Positions 35,440 through 47,553 of a stretch of 64,000 bases of DNA are shown here, in pieces (position 1 is the stretch's first letter; each line of letters begins with the position of its first letter). Origin of the DNA: Neostapfia colusana (taxonomy: Eukaryota > Streptophyta > Magnoliopsida > Poales > Poaceae); contig JASWHV010000003.1 in NCBI GenBank assembly GCA_030760725.1, forward strand, positions 114,670,153 to 114,734,152, in the 5' to 3' direction. The notes beneath the pieces are model-generated. The model saw only the letters and a program-made list of their open reading frames with translations, was not told the origin of the DNA and searched no databases. The position numbers and the translations under genes were made by a program.

Positions 35440-38400
35440 TGTAACACCCCAAAATTTTGATTCAAAACACTAAACCATGTTCAGAGGGGAATTTAAAAAT
35501 TTTTGGACGTGTTGCATGTTTTGCAAAAATTCAAATTCAAACTGGAATTCAAATTAAACTCAAATCAGAAAAGAAATGGAAAAAGAAAAAGAGAAAACAG
35601 AAAAAAACCGGCCAGTGGGCCGAAACCCGCCAGCCGGCCCAGTTTCCCCCGCGCCAGCCCGCAGCCGCGCGCGCCCGCGCTCTCTCACACAGACAGGTGG
35701 GACCCACCTGTCATCCCCAACCTCGCTCGCGCCGACCCCGGACTCTCTCCCGCGCGCGCGCGATCTTAACTGATCGGAATACCGCGTCCCTCAGCCCGAA
35801 TTCTGGTCCCAGAAGACTCAAACTCGATCACAACTGACCCACCGCCCTCCCCCGGCTATAAAAACCCCAGCCCCGATCGGTTTTTCCCACGCGATCGCCG
35901 ATTTTTACTCCGGTGAGCACCGAGACTTCGCCGGTGAATTCTGGCCGATCTAAGCTTGGAAACTCTGATCTAACTCGCTGGTCTTGATCCACCGCCTCCG
36001 GGGAGCTTTGCAGGTGCAGAAAACTCGGAGACTTACGGTGTAAACACAGCGCCGACGAGCTTCGCCGTGGTTTTGCCTCGGACCTCGCCGCCGATCACTT
36101 TCCAGGACCCCCGAGCTCAAGAAAACCCCCGAGGTGAGATCCCTGACCTCCCTCTACCGATCTATGCCATAAGATCACAGTTCTAGGCAGAATTTTCGAG
36201 GATCCGAAACTTTCCGGCGAGATCGCCGCTTCCCGCCGCCGTGCGCCGCCGGCAGTGCCGCCCGCGCTCGATCAGAGCGACGTGGCCGCTTGTGCGCCGT
36301 TTATTTTAAATCGCACGGTAGGGTTTAAATCCCCGCGTACCGGTTCGATGTTATAATCTCAGCCGTCGGTTTAAAATCGTACGGTCCACGTCAGCCCCGC
36401 ATTATAAAGACTGGAATTCTTACGTGCTACCCCCTGGGGTTCTCAGGAATTAAGAGCTAGCCCCGGAAACTTTAGATCTAGCCCCTGGAACTCCAGAAAA
36501 TCATGTAAATTCATTTAAAAATCAGTTTTAGCCCCTGGACTTAATAAAAATTAGGAAAAACACCTCTGATAAGTGTAGCTAGACCCCTGGAAATTCTGAA
36601 AATAATATTATAGACCCTGTAATGGGGTGAGTTTACTTTTTAACCCTGTTTAGTATTTAATTTAGAAAATTGGATATGTAACTAGTGTTTAAAAATTAAA
36701 AAGTGGGACAAACATATTGTCAAAATTAAGTTAAAGACTTTCTCAGTGTTTAGAAAATTTTGGAGTGAGATAAAAACATATTTTGGACAGAATTGAATCT
36801 GTTTAATTTATTATTCACATTTAGGGACACATTTTTAAGTAAAGAATAGTTATAGAAAATAGGTAAAATAATTATAAAATAGTTTACATCAGAGGCAAAG
36901 GTCAAAATATGTTATTAAATTATTTAGGACCAGAACCTATTCTGTTTAAATGATGTGTATTACTAATTTCATAATAAAATACACATTTATGCATAGGAGC
37001 ATAAATCTGAAAATATAGCAACTAGCAAATGATAAATGGAGTTTCTAAAATCCAAAGAATTCAGTTTAGGGTTGGTAGAAATTCTGAAGGCACGTATGGA
37101 GAAGAAAAATACTTTTCATACATACTTGGTAGTGAAAAGGTGTAGTAGTTTAATATAAGGAATTTATTTAAAACTGAAACACACATATATATATATAGTA
37201 TGTAAGTATAAATATGAACACCAAAGTAGGAATCATATACATATAAATAAAAGTGTATGCAAGCCACAGATCAACACATACAGAGTAACCACAACACATA
37301 TAATGGTGAATGAATTTCATAAATATGAATGTGTGGTTTGTATGAAGTGGAAGTGTGAACTATGTCTTATGGATTGTTGTTTTTCTTTTGCTATGTGTGA
37401 TGGTGTGATGTAGAACCTGCTCAAGAGCAAGTTATTCCTTTCCAAGACCAGGACTACCCATTTCAAGAGCAGCAAGAAGGAGGCAAGTGTCCTTGACCAC
37501 TTTGATCCTATGCTAGGATGTGTAGATAGAATTATTTGCATTGTCAAATGAAATATGAAACCCATGCTAGGAAAGTTTCCCTAGAATTGCATTACCTTGT
37601 TTCCTTGTAGCTTGGGTTGGGATTTATTTTACCATGTCATTTATTTCCATGCATATGCTTAGCCATGCTTAGAATGGGATATTTGGGACATGAGATCATC
37701 AGTTTATATTACCATACTCTTGAATGAGACATTGTGAGTTATGTAGAGGTAGGGATCAAGGCAAGTTGGATGTTTTGGTTGTGTGCTAGGTGCACGAGAC
37801 TTGGGTTTGTGTTTAGTACTTGCCTGGATCCTAAGGACCGGTTCATGGAGCATGTAACCCGGCTTTACAGTGCCAACCACATGCTGAGATGGGGCAGCTT
37901 GGCCAATTAATTAGGTGTATCCCCGGCGTAGTATGGGTGTGTTGGATGGTGCGGGGAGTAGGTGTCAGCTGGACTACCATATGAACCGCAAGGCTCAAGA
38001 GGGGGCCACTGCAGCGGGGTTGGAGCCTCTTGTTATGCTGTTAGGGGTGAAACCTCAGTGGGCCCACGCTCGTCGGGAATCCCTTTGTAAAGGCTTCGTA
38101 GTGATCTCCTGGCTGCACACCTGGGAAGTGTGAATGTGGATCGTAGCCACTGGCATAATGGAGGTTCTTTTAGTCCACCCGGCAACGGGGGATGAAATCA
38201 CTACATGTGGGTACAGTGGTACAAACTCTGCAGAGTCAAAACTGTCATGACAGTCGTGCTCACGGTCAAGAGCGGCTTGGACTTATTCATGATTAGAGAA
38301 TGATGATTTTGGAAGTTGTGGATGTTAAGCGGGGAGCTTAACATTGAAAATGATCTTATGGTTATTTGGTTATGATGATGGGATGGGAGATTGGGACCAT

Positions 38401-38885
38401 TTCACTTGTGTAGTAATGTAGGTGCTTAGTAAGCTAAGGTGATAGGGATTAATTGCGTAGTGCTTTAACCATGAGTTCAACCTCTCCTTGTTCTAGCCAT
38501 GCATGATATAATTTTCCCACACTTGCTGAGTACCCTTGGTACTCAACCTTGCATATTTGTTGGTTTATATTGCTGCTCAGGTCAAGACAATGAGGTGGTG
38601 TATAATGACCAAGACTTTGGACCCAAGGAAGGTTTCTAGGTTCATGGAGACCCCGGGCAACGCCTGTGATGGAGCCCTAAAAGAATAATATTCCGCTGCT
38701 AGTTTATTTACTTGTGATGAAGCATTAGTGTCCATTGAGACATTTGCGATGTAAGAATTACTTATATTCGACACCTGGCTTGTAATAAATGATGCTTCAC
38801 TATTTGTCATCACATGTATGAGAAAATGATCCTGGCATACATGTGATATTCACTTGGTTGTTCTTCGGAAAAACCGGGTGTGACA
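35440..38885 (+). repeat. 3' LTR of element B
   Basis: 3446 bp, nearly identical to 26180-29625. Palindrome 38242-38253, hairpin 38527-38545, AATAAA 38784-38789. Confidence 0.95.
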
Positions 38886-39229
38886 ATGAGCAGCTTGAAG
38901 GCACCACTTTTGAGCTGCACCCGTATCGGAAGAGTGGCACAAGGGAGATTATTGGACCCCAAGCTCTTTCCAACCCACAAGCTGCTGACAAGTCTCAGAG
39001 GTTGCTCGTGGAGTTAGGAAACCGCTATGCAAGCACACAAGAAGAGATCCGTTACCTCCGCAAGAAGTTGTACTTGCTGGAAAAACAAGAGGAGACTCGT
39101 GCCAATGCGGGAGCAAATGGAGCACTAGCGTCATCTAACCCTACATGGACAGCCGACTCACCATGGCGTGCGCCCATGTATGGACCACCCCCGTCACACG
39201 GTGAGAACAACACCTGTTCTCACGATTAA

Positions 39230-39485
39230 GTTTAGGATTCCCATTGAATAAGCTGTAATAGGAATGTTTAGATCGTAGTAGCTTGAATAAGAGTGGTGTT
39301 CTGAATTTTTGTGATGATTGCTTGTGTTTGTGTGCTGATGTGAGTTGTGGGACGCTTCGGTGAATGCCCACATCCACACATAGTGGAGAGATGTGAGACG
39401 CTTCGGCACGTGTTCACATCCTCATATAGGCTGATGTTAATGAAAGAAGTTGCTTAGTTCATACACCTTGATGCATATAGTTGGG
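39230..39485 (+). other. Non-coding spacer of A between orf0 and the truncated pol
   Basis: No gene. It corresponds to the start of the orf0-gag spacer of B (shared GTGAGTTGTGG). It contains a ~50-bp near-duplication (two copies of GACGCTTCGG followed by a CACATCC box). It then jumps directly into protease codons. The same spacer and the same jump occur in A' (about 420-650, minus), which marks the gag deletion. Confidence 0.75.
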
Positions 39486-42400
39486 AAATCACTTCTTTCA
39501 ATTCTAAATTCTATTCCGAGGGTAAGCATTAAAATAAGGGGGGTAGACTTTCTCGCCAACCTTATCGTCTTGGATTCCCAAGGTATTGATATAATACTTG
39601 GAATGGATTGGTTAAGCAAGCACAACGGAGTAATTCAATGTACTGAGAGGAGCGTGCAGTTGACAAATGAGCATGGCACTCGTATTGGGTTCTAGTCATC
39701 CCAACCGGCAACCGTGAAGGCAGCGTTGAACCACGTCGAAGAAGCAACATTGGAAAGCATTCCGGTGGTTCAATAATTTTCAGATGTGTTTCCAGAAGAA
39801 CTTCCAGGTATGCCACCTGACCGGGACATTGAATTTGCCACTAATTTAGTACCTTGAACTGCACCTATAGCGAAAAGGCCGTATAGAATGCCCGTTAATG
39901 AACTAGTGGAACTTAAGAAGCAAATTCAGGAGCAGCCAGAAAAGGGTTTTATACGCCCAAGCTCGTCACCATGGGGAGCCCCCATGCTCTTTAGAGACAA
40001 GAAGGATGGGACCCAAAGGATGTGTGTGGATTATAGGTCTCTCAATGAGGTGACGATCAAGAATAGATACCTGCTGCTCCATATAGAGGACCTGTTCGAC
40101 CAAATGAAAAACGTGCCCGAATTTTCTCCAAGATTGATCTTCGGTCGGGATACTTCCAGCTGAAGATTAAGCCCTCCGACATACCCAAGACTGCATTTCA
40201 AACACGGTATGGTTTGTATGAATATACCGTTATGTCTTTTGGGTTAACGAATGCAGCCGCATACTTTATGTACCTCATGAATAAGGTCCTCATGGAGTAC
40301 TTGGACAAGTTCGTCGTGGTTTTCATCAACGATATCATGGTGTATTCGAAAAGCGAGGAAGAACATGAAGAACACTTGAGGTTAACATTGCATAAACTGC
40401 GAGAGCATCAATTGTATGCTAAGTTCAGCAAGTGTCAATTTTGGCTAAAGGAGATATCGTTCCTTGGCCACATCATCTCTGATGGAGGAGTATCTGTTGA
40501 TCCCGGAAAAGTGGGAGAGGTTCTGAAGTGGAACCAACCGCAGAACGTGAGAGATATTCGGAGTTTCCTTGGGATGGCTGGATACTACTGCCAGTTCATC
40601 AAGGATTTCTCCAAAATAGCGAAGCCTATGACTGAATTGCTAATGAAGGGAAAAGCATTTCAGTGGACACCAGTGTGCCAAGAAAGCTTCGAGGAGCTCA
40701 AGAAAAGACTAACCACAGCGCCGGTTTTCGTATTGCCGGACGTGAGCAAAAGCTTCGACATATATTGTGACGCATCAAGACAAGGGCTTGGATGTGTGCT
40801 CATGCAAGAAGGACAAGTGGTAGCCTATGCGTCGAGACAACTAAAGAAACACGAGCTGAATTACTCCCCACATGACTTGGAACTTGCAGCCATGGTACAT
40901 GCCTTGAAGATTTGGAGGCATTATATCCTTGGCCACCGATGTGAGATCTATACGGATCACAAAAGCCTCAAGTATATATTCACGCAAACGGATCTGAATT
41001 TGAGGCAACGTCGATGCTTGGAACTCATCATGGATTATGATGTTGGAATCAACTATCACTCCGGAAAGGCCAATGTAGTAGCTGATGCGTTGAGCCGAAA
41101 GGGAGTATGTGACCAACTCACGGTTCGGGAGCTTCCGCCCGAGCTGCGCAAGGAGTTCGAACGGTTACATCTTGGATTCTTGAATGAGATGGAAGTGATA
41201 CAACTCAACTCTTCGCTGGACCAAGAGATACGAGATGGCCAAGCCACGGATGAGGAAATCAAGGAAAGAATCCAACAAGGCATAGAAAAGGGTTTCAAGG
41301 AAGACGAGAAAGGCACGCTTTGGTTAGGAAAAAAGATTTGTGTGCCTAACGTAAAGCACATCCGCGGCACGATATTAAAGGAGGCACATGACTCACCTTA
41401 TTCCATACATCCTGGCTGTACAAAGATATACAAGGACCTGAAAACTTGCTATTGGTGGGATGGTATGAAAAGGGACATAGCTGAATATGTTGCCTTATGC
41501 GACACGTGCCAACAGGTGAAGGCCGAACATCAAAGACCCGCTGGACTGTTGCAGCCATTGAAAGTACCCGAGTGGAAGTGGGAAGACATCAGCATGGATT
41601 TCATCGTCGGATTGCCACGTACTCAATCGGATTAAGACTCTATTTGGGTTATCAGGAACCGATTGACAAAAACAGCCCATTTCCTTCCTGTTAAAACCAA
41701 GTACAATGTCGCACAAGTAGCCGAGCTGTATATGGAGCAAATCGTGTGCTGCCATGGAGTTCCGAAGAGGATAGTTTCAGATCGGGGTTCTCAATTTACC
41801 TCTAGGTTCTGGAAGAAGCTGCATGAAGCCATGGGTACACGACTGAATTTCAGCTCCGCTTATCACTCGCAAACCGACGGGCAAACTGAGAGGACAAATC
41901 AAATTTTGGAAGACATGTTGAGAGCTTGCGCCTTGAAACATGGGCGTAGTTGGGATAGGAGCTTGCCGTACGCTGAATTCTCCTACAACAACAGCTACCA
42001 AGCCAGTTTGAAGGTGTCACCTTTTGAAGCATTGTATGGTATACGGTGTAGAACGCCGCTGTTCTGAAATGAGACCGGAGACAGTCAAGTGTTTGGACCC
42101 GAAGTGCTGCAAGACGCCGAGAGGCAAGTCCAAACAATACGAGAAAACTTGAAGGCTGCTCAGTCACGACAAAAAGGTTATGCGGACAATAGGCGAAGAA
42201 GATTGACCTTCTAAGTGGGAGACTTTGTGTATCTTAAGGTATCACCTATCCGAGGCCAACGACGGTTCAACGTCAAAGGCAAGTTAGCACCTCGCTATAT
42301 CAGGCCAATCAAGATTTTGGGCAAGCGAGGAGAAGTAGCCTATCAACTAGAGCTGCCAATGCACCTCTCCGACGTGCACGACGTGTTTAACGTATCCCAA

Positions 42401-42676
42401 CTCAAGAAGTGCTTAAGAGTACCGGAAGAACAAGTACCATTTGATGAGCTCGAGCTTCAAGAGGATCTGACCTACACGGAATACCCCGTCAAAATCTTGG
42501 ATGTGAAGGAAAGTGTCACGAGAAACAAAGTAATCCGTTGGTGCAAGGTACAGTGGGGCCATCACACGGAAGCCGAAACTACATGGGAGCGTGAGGAAGA
42601 CCTCAAGGCAAAATTCCCTCATCTATTCTCCACTCTATCGCCCTCCAGATTCAGTTTAAGGGGGGTAGGTTTGTAA
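39486..42676 (+). pseudogene. pol: pol of element A (protease remnant, RT, RNase H, integrase, chromodomain), no gag
   Basis: Begins at IPRVSIKIRGVDFLANLIVL; the protease catalytic DSGA and all of gag are missing. Stops: TAG 39693-39695, TAA near 39772 and TGA near 39857. A one-base insertion near 40120 shifts the RT frame. From 40214 a frame is open to 41635. In it the RT catalytic motif reads FINDI instead of FIDDI (first aspartate lost, GAC to AAC), followed by RNase H (DASRQGLGCVL, TDHKSLKYIF, DALSRK) and the integrase zinc-binding region (CDTCQ). Integrase then has TAA 41633-41635, TGA near 42067 and TAA near 42213. It keeps SDRGSQF and QTERTN, and ends in a chromodomain (CKVQWGHHTEAETTWE). 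The terminal TAA is supplied by the LTR's first bases. The gene is dead at several points. Confidence 0.92.
42655..42671 (+). other. Polypurine tract of element A
   Basis: TTTAAGGGGGGTAGG just before the 3' LTR. The stem that precedes this tract in B and C is not visible here. Confidence 0.85.
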
Positions 42677-45556
42677 CATCCTCAAATTCATTTCCATGCA
42701 TTGCATACATTTTTCATGTAGAGAAGCATATTAAATGAAGTAGAAATGGAGAAAGAACCCTAGAAATGGAGAAAGAACTATAGAAATGGAGAAAGAACTA
42801 TAAAAATGGAGAAAGAACCATAGAAATGGACAAAAGAACCATAGAAATGGAAAAAGAAATATAGAAATGGAGGAAGGAACCATAGAAATGGAGAAAGAAC
42901 CATAGAAATGGAGGAAGGAACCATAGAAATGGAGGAAAAACCACAGAAATAAAGAAGGGAATATAGAAATGGAGAATGGGGCATAGAAATGGAGAAGGGC
43001 AACGTAGAAATGGAGAATGGGACATAGAAATGGAGAGAGGAATGTAGAAATGGAGAATGTGACATAGAAATGGAGAGGGGAATGTAGAAATGGAGAATGG
43101 GACATAGAAATGGAGAGGGGAATGTAGAAATGGAGCAAGTGACATAGAAATGGTGAGGAATGGGAAAAAGATAGCTGAAATGAGCCATTCCCAAATTTCC
43201 CCCAAAATTTCTAAATTCCCCAATTCCCAAAAAAGGGTATTTTCCTCACATTTTGGGAATAAAATCCCCAAGTCTGCCGCACCACAAGAGATAAGTTTGT
43301 TAAGATCCAAAAAAAATATGAATAGGACTCTTATTTGAGCTCCAATTGGAGTAGGACTCTCTTTTCCCCCTTATAAATATAACCCCCACCCCCTTGGCCG
43401 ACCCCTCTCTCTTTTGGGCGTCCCCCCTGCTGCCAAGCACCCTTTCTTTCTGCCAAGTCGCCAAGTTTCCCCCCTTTCCGGAATTTGGCTGCCGTCAAGC
43501 TCCGTCGAGCCCTGCCGTCGCCGTAGAAGAAGCCCGACGATCTGTCCTGCCCTAATCTTCCATAGAAAAATTCCCCACTGCTGCCGTTGCTAGGAGGAAG
43601 GCCCTGCCACCAAAAGGAAGTGAGGTAGGTCTCCATACCCATCTTACGACGTCGCCTCTGTTTCTACGCATCCGTTTTCTTCGCCCCCTTCGAGCAGAAA
43701 CTTTTACATGTGGACAGATCGCGTTTTGATTGGTTTTTGACGGTGGAATTGATCTAGATCTTGAGTCAAGATCATCACCACGTCCACACTTGATACTTAC
43801 ACCCTTTTTCATCATAAAACCCCATTAAAGCCCATTAAAACATGCAAGAACACGTACAAACTGGTTTAATAAAACAGCACCATAGGATTTGCATTCATCT
43901 ACCCCATTACATCTTGAGTAAAGTTTGTGCATGATGTTTGATTGCTGTAAATTTTGTATGTGCGTGGTCGTGAGTAGAAGGACAAGATCAAGAGGCCATC
44001 TACGAGGATCTACAACACCAAGATTTCGAGTCGCTCGAACAGCAAGAACTACGGGAGCAAGGCAAGTGCCCCTTGACCATATTGATCCCATGTTTCAAAA
44101 CTGTTTTGTTTGCGAAAACTCGTATGCTTGAGTCAACTTGATGGAACACCCTTTTATAGGAGTTTACTAGTTTTGTTAACCATCCTTGTCGCCGGGAAAG
44201 TTGATAAGTCAGGTATGGTCATTTTTCCTTTTTGCTTCGTTTAATTTACGGGATATGGGAAGCTGAAATAAAACATGTCTAGCTACTGCACTCATATGAA
44301 TAATGATGATAAGATCTTTATGATGTTAATGGGCATGGAATCGGGGAGATCTAGGCAAGCTTGGTTCATGAATGTTGCTGGATGAGATGGTGGTATTTGC
44401 CGTAGATCTAAGGACCGGTTCATGCGAGAATATGCCAGGAAAACAGTGCCACCACAAGGCCAAGTATAGGTGCGGCTTAGATGATTAATTAGGTGTGTTG
44501 CTAGCTTTTTATGGACCGTGGATGGCGCGGGGAATGGGAGTCGAGGAGGACTACCCTGGGAACTGCATGGCACAAGAGGGGGACCGCGGGTGGGAGAATG
44601 GTGATTCGAGCCTGCCGGTGAAACCTCAGTGAGTCCATACATCTAGTAGCCCCTCCGTAAAGGCTATTTTGTGATCTCTTGGCCATACACCGACGGTTGT
44701 ATACTGGTATAATGGACGTTCTGCAGTCGCTAACGGGTGATGAAATCACGAACTTGTGGGCAAAGTGGTGCCACCTCTGCAGAGTGTAAAACTATCATGA
44801 TAGCCGTGCTAACGGTCACAAGCACCTGGCCAACTTCCATGATTAGAGGGAAAACTTGGGATGGTTATTCGGTATGGTTATGGTATGGTCATTGGGATTG
44901 GTTTTGGGACTGTTTTGAGTCATGACATTGAGTTTGGTTTCGGCTATATGAATATGAGATGGTTATGAATATTTATGAGCATGAGATGAACTTGAGAAAG
45001 ATTAATGGCTGGATGAGATTTGATAAATGGTGAATTATGATGAAAGAATGTTGCTGTTTACTTGGTTGTATTGGGATTAATTTCATCTAGACTTAGTTGC
45101 TGTTTTTATCATGTTTGTGAAATAAAATTTTCTTGCTGCAATGAGCCTTTTTATTTCCTACCTTGTTGTGAGCTACATGTCATACTTTTCCCGCACTTGC
45201 TGAGTACGACATGTACTCACCCTTGCATTATCACATAAACATCAGCAACAGGACAAGAGTACTTCGAGGACCAAGTGGAGTACTAGGCGTGCGAACTACC
45301 GTCAACATGCTTGTGGAGTTGAAGATGGAGCCTGCTGCTATTTAGTTATTTCCGCTGTCGTTTAGAGACTTCCGCTGCAAGAATAAGTTAGAGATTCATG
45401 AGTGAGACAATGAGTCGATGTAATAAAGTACTTCAACACTATTTATTCGTGGTTATATTCTGAATTCAGTTTGTGGATTACATGTGTATGTGTGATGAAC
45501 ATCCTGGGCACACATATGCATTAACTTGGTTCTATTTTTTGGGACCGGGTGTCACA
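42672..45556 (+). repeat. 3' LTR of element A
   Basis: 2885 bp, paired with 22402-25280. ~20-bp tandem array 42736-43160, TATAAATA 43372-43379, palindrome 44792-44803, hairpin 45201-45219, AATAAA 45422-45427. Long S/F/H-rich frames on the minus strand within the array are artefacts of the repeat. Confidence 0.93.
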
Positions 45557-46118
45557 AAGGCGCGGGCCCTGAATCCGAAGCCTGACAGCGCACTTCCTTC
45601 TTGACTTCATCGACCCGGGCCCACGACTGGTCGTGGGGCACATGGCGGCTCTGAAGCTCTTGTCGACGGGCTTGGTGCCTAGGGACATGTGGCAGCTCCG
45701 GACTCCACCTCAGCGGGGAGGTTCAGGCCAGAGCCCTGGGCACGTGTCTGCACCGGAGCTTTCCTCAGCGAGGAGGCGGCTCGGAGTCAGTGGACACGTG
45801 GCAGCTCCGGACCTCACCTCAGCGGGGAGGCTTGGGTCGGAGCCCAGGGCACGTGCCAGCCCCGGTGCTGTCCTCTTCAGGGAGGTGGCTCAGAGCCAGG
45901 AGACACGTGGCAGCTCCGGACCTCACCCCAGCGGGGAGGCCCGGACCGGAGCCCAGGGCACGTGTCAGCTCCGGAGCCCAAGTGCATGTGGTAGCCCCAG
46001 GGCTTACCATGGGGCCCTGGGCACGTGTCTTATACTGGGACCCGCCTCAGTAGGGAGGCGGGGCCCAGGCTGTCTTTTACCCACTACGCGAGGGTACCCA
46101 GTCTGCAGGGTACCGACA

Positions 46119-47358
46119 GTCCCGATGCATGGATCACTGAGATCCGAGACTACTTAAAAGACAATTTCCTTCCCAATGAACATGTATCCGCTGAACGGAT
46201 CGCTCGGTTGGCTAAGATATACAAGCTAGTAGAAGGGGATCTCTACCGGCGTGGTGCTAATGGCGTCCTATTGCGGTGCATAAACTGGGAGGAGGGCTGC
46301 GACCTGCTCGCAGAGATCCATAGAGGCGAGTGTGGGAACCATGCAAGTTCCCACACGCTGGTCGGTAAAGCCTTCCGGTATGGCTTCTACTGGCCGACAG
46401 CTCTCCAGGATGGCGTCGACCTGGTCAAGAGATGCAAGGTGTGCCAGTTCCACGCTAAGCAGATCCACACACCAGCGTAGACGCTGCAGACGATCCCGCC
46501 CTCATGGCCCTTCGCTGTGTGGGGCTGGACATCGTAGGACCATTCCCCAGATTTTTCGAAGGGTACCGGTACCTCTACGTTCCCATAGACAAGTTTACCA
46601 AGTGCCCGGAAGCTACCCCTTTAGTAACCATCAACAAGAAGCCAGCAGTCAAGTTCATCAAGTCAATCGTCTGCCTGTTTGGGGTCCCGAATAGGATCAT
46701 CACCGAAAACGGGACCCAGTTCACCAGTGCATTATTCCAGGACTGCTGTGAAGACCTCGACATCCAAGTTTGCTATGCTTCCGTTGCTCACCCCAAAAGT
46801 AACGGTCAAGCCAAAAGATCCAACGCCGAGATTCTTAGGGAACTCAATACGCGCACCTACAGCAGCTTGAAAAAGCACGGTGCCAGTTGGGTTGAAAAGC
46901 TTCCGTGCACACTGTAAGCTAGCCGGACGACCCACAATCGCTCGACAGGGGAACACCCTTCTTCCTGGTGTACTGAGGCCGTCCTCCCCCCGGAAATCAC
47001 CATGGGCTCATCCCGTGTTCAAGCGTACGACGAAGCCACGCAGGACCAGCTCCGGCGTGAAGATATCGACCTTGTCGATGAGCGAAGTTGGAAAGCAGTT
47101 GTCCGAAACGCCCGATACCGTCAGCCGCTCTGGTGTTATCTGCAGCGGTACGTGCGGAGTAGACTGCTTGAGGTGGGCGACTTGGTGCTACAACGGATAC
47201 TTTCTCGAGAAGGGGGGAACAAACTCTCCCCCAACTGGGAGGGCCCCTTCCAAGTGACACAACTATGCCGCCCCGGGTGCATCCTCCTAGCCACAGAGGA
47301 TGGGGTACCTCTACCTAATCTATGGAATATAGAACACCTCCATAAGTTCTATCCTTAG
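46119..47358 (+). pseudogene. pol: Integrase part of pol of element D
   Basis: 46119-46480 reads DAWITEIRDYLKDNFLPNE, then a zinc-binding region (EIHRGECGNHASSHTL, CKVCQFHAKQ), and ends at a TAG replacing a glutamine codon. 46504-46917 (another frame) is the catalytic core: GLDIVGPFPRFFEGY, CLFGVPNRIITENGTQF and SNGQAKRSNAEIL. Relative to G (TDNGT, VERAN) the second aspartate is E and the catalytic glutamate position is K, so the active site is lost. 47002-47358 is the C-terminal domain (LLEVGDLVLQRILSREGG, NWEGPFQVT, EHLHKFYP*). It follows solo LTR E1 directly and continues the RNase H reading of 21795. Confidence 0.9.
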
Positions 47359-47553
47359 CACAGTGGTAGGGTCCAGTTTTCTCTAAAAAGGGTGTCATAG
47401 TGTCCAGGAACAGCGCTTAGAACAGCTAAGTCCCGGAGGAGTCCTGTCACTCTCAACATCTGGGATGGGTCGCTGCCTTCTAGCACGGCCTGTTTCCTCC
47501 TATGAGGAAGAGCCTAAAGTGAGAAAATTTTACCTTGTCCTGTGCAATCTCCC

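Larger units (their letters stand above)
26180..38885 (+). mobile_element. Element B: young, nearly intact chromovirus with orf0
   Basis: A 12.7 kb element with identical-length LTRs (3446 bp each), ends TGTAACACCCC and GGGTGTGACA, and the 5-bp target duplication ATGAG (26175-26179, 38886-38890). It lies within orf0 of element A. By hand count the LTRs differ at about 31 substitutions and two indels (about 0.9%). At a commonly used grass rate of 1.3e-8 per site per year that would be roughly 0.35 million years. Order: LTR, tRNA-Met primer site, orf0, gag-pol with chromodomain, hairpin, polypurine tract, LTR. Tekay-like, resembling RIRE3/RIRE8 in layout. One nonsense codon interrupts pol. Confidence 0.95.
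25550..39229 (+). pseudogene. orf0 of element A, split by insertion of element B
   Basis: Coding parts are 25550-26179 and 38891-39229 (ATGAG duplicated at the junction), about 320 codons if rejoined in frame. The N-terminal third is acidic (many E/D with PQEVEPFEDDMEDD). Then come EFRSDGMEGGHIPKELKEF, LGREEWKADVTILSNGRVIT, WRATSAEAINDAAWEALTG and LCYAFHE. The second exon-like part begins QLEGTTFELHPYRKSG and has a likely coiled coil (RLLVELGNRYASTQEEIRYL, KKLYLLEKQEE). It ends TCSHD* at 39229. EEW, RAT, WEA.T and the spacing match orf0 of B, so these are homologous proteins of unknown function. TTATTTATAG directly precedes the ATG (AG at 25548-25549), as for a 3' splice site. Confidence 0.82.
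22402..45556 (+). mobile_element. Element A: gag-less chromovirus, complete ends, split by element B
   Basis: Ends TGTAACACCC (22402) and GTGTCACA (45556), flanked by the 5-bp duplication AAGGC. Own sequence is about 10.4 kb once B (26180-38885) is removed. Order: 5' LTR, tRNA-Met primer site, orf0 (split by B), spacer, pol lacking gag and protease front, polypurine tract, 3' LTR. Sampled LTR divergence is about 4% by hand. The shared deletion with A' shows that this gag-less form itself moved and multiplied, presumably using Gag from an intact relative. Confidence 0.93.
21796..46118 (-). mobile_element. E1: solo LTR of the D/E family inside D, split by element A
   Basis: The LTR sequence is 21796-22401 plus 45562-46118 (about 1163 bp). 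It aligns with the LTRs of element E and is in minus orientation. Its ends are TGTCGG and CCGACA, with the target duplication GTCCC at 21791-21795 and 46119-46123. No internal region is present, so it is a recombination-derived solo LTR. Element A entered it later; the AAGGC duplication is at 22397-22401 and 45557-45561. CACGTG motifs at 54-55 bp spacing are present in the 45562-46118 half. Confidence 0.9.

Noticed and set aside
45633..46157. Long GC-rich ORFs in E-family LTRs (also 52563-53260, 61176-61757, 47601-48492)
   Set aside because: They read through 54-bp repeats in several frames on both strands; frame and sequence differ among LTR copies, so they are not genes.
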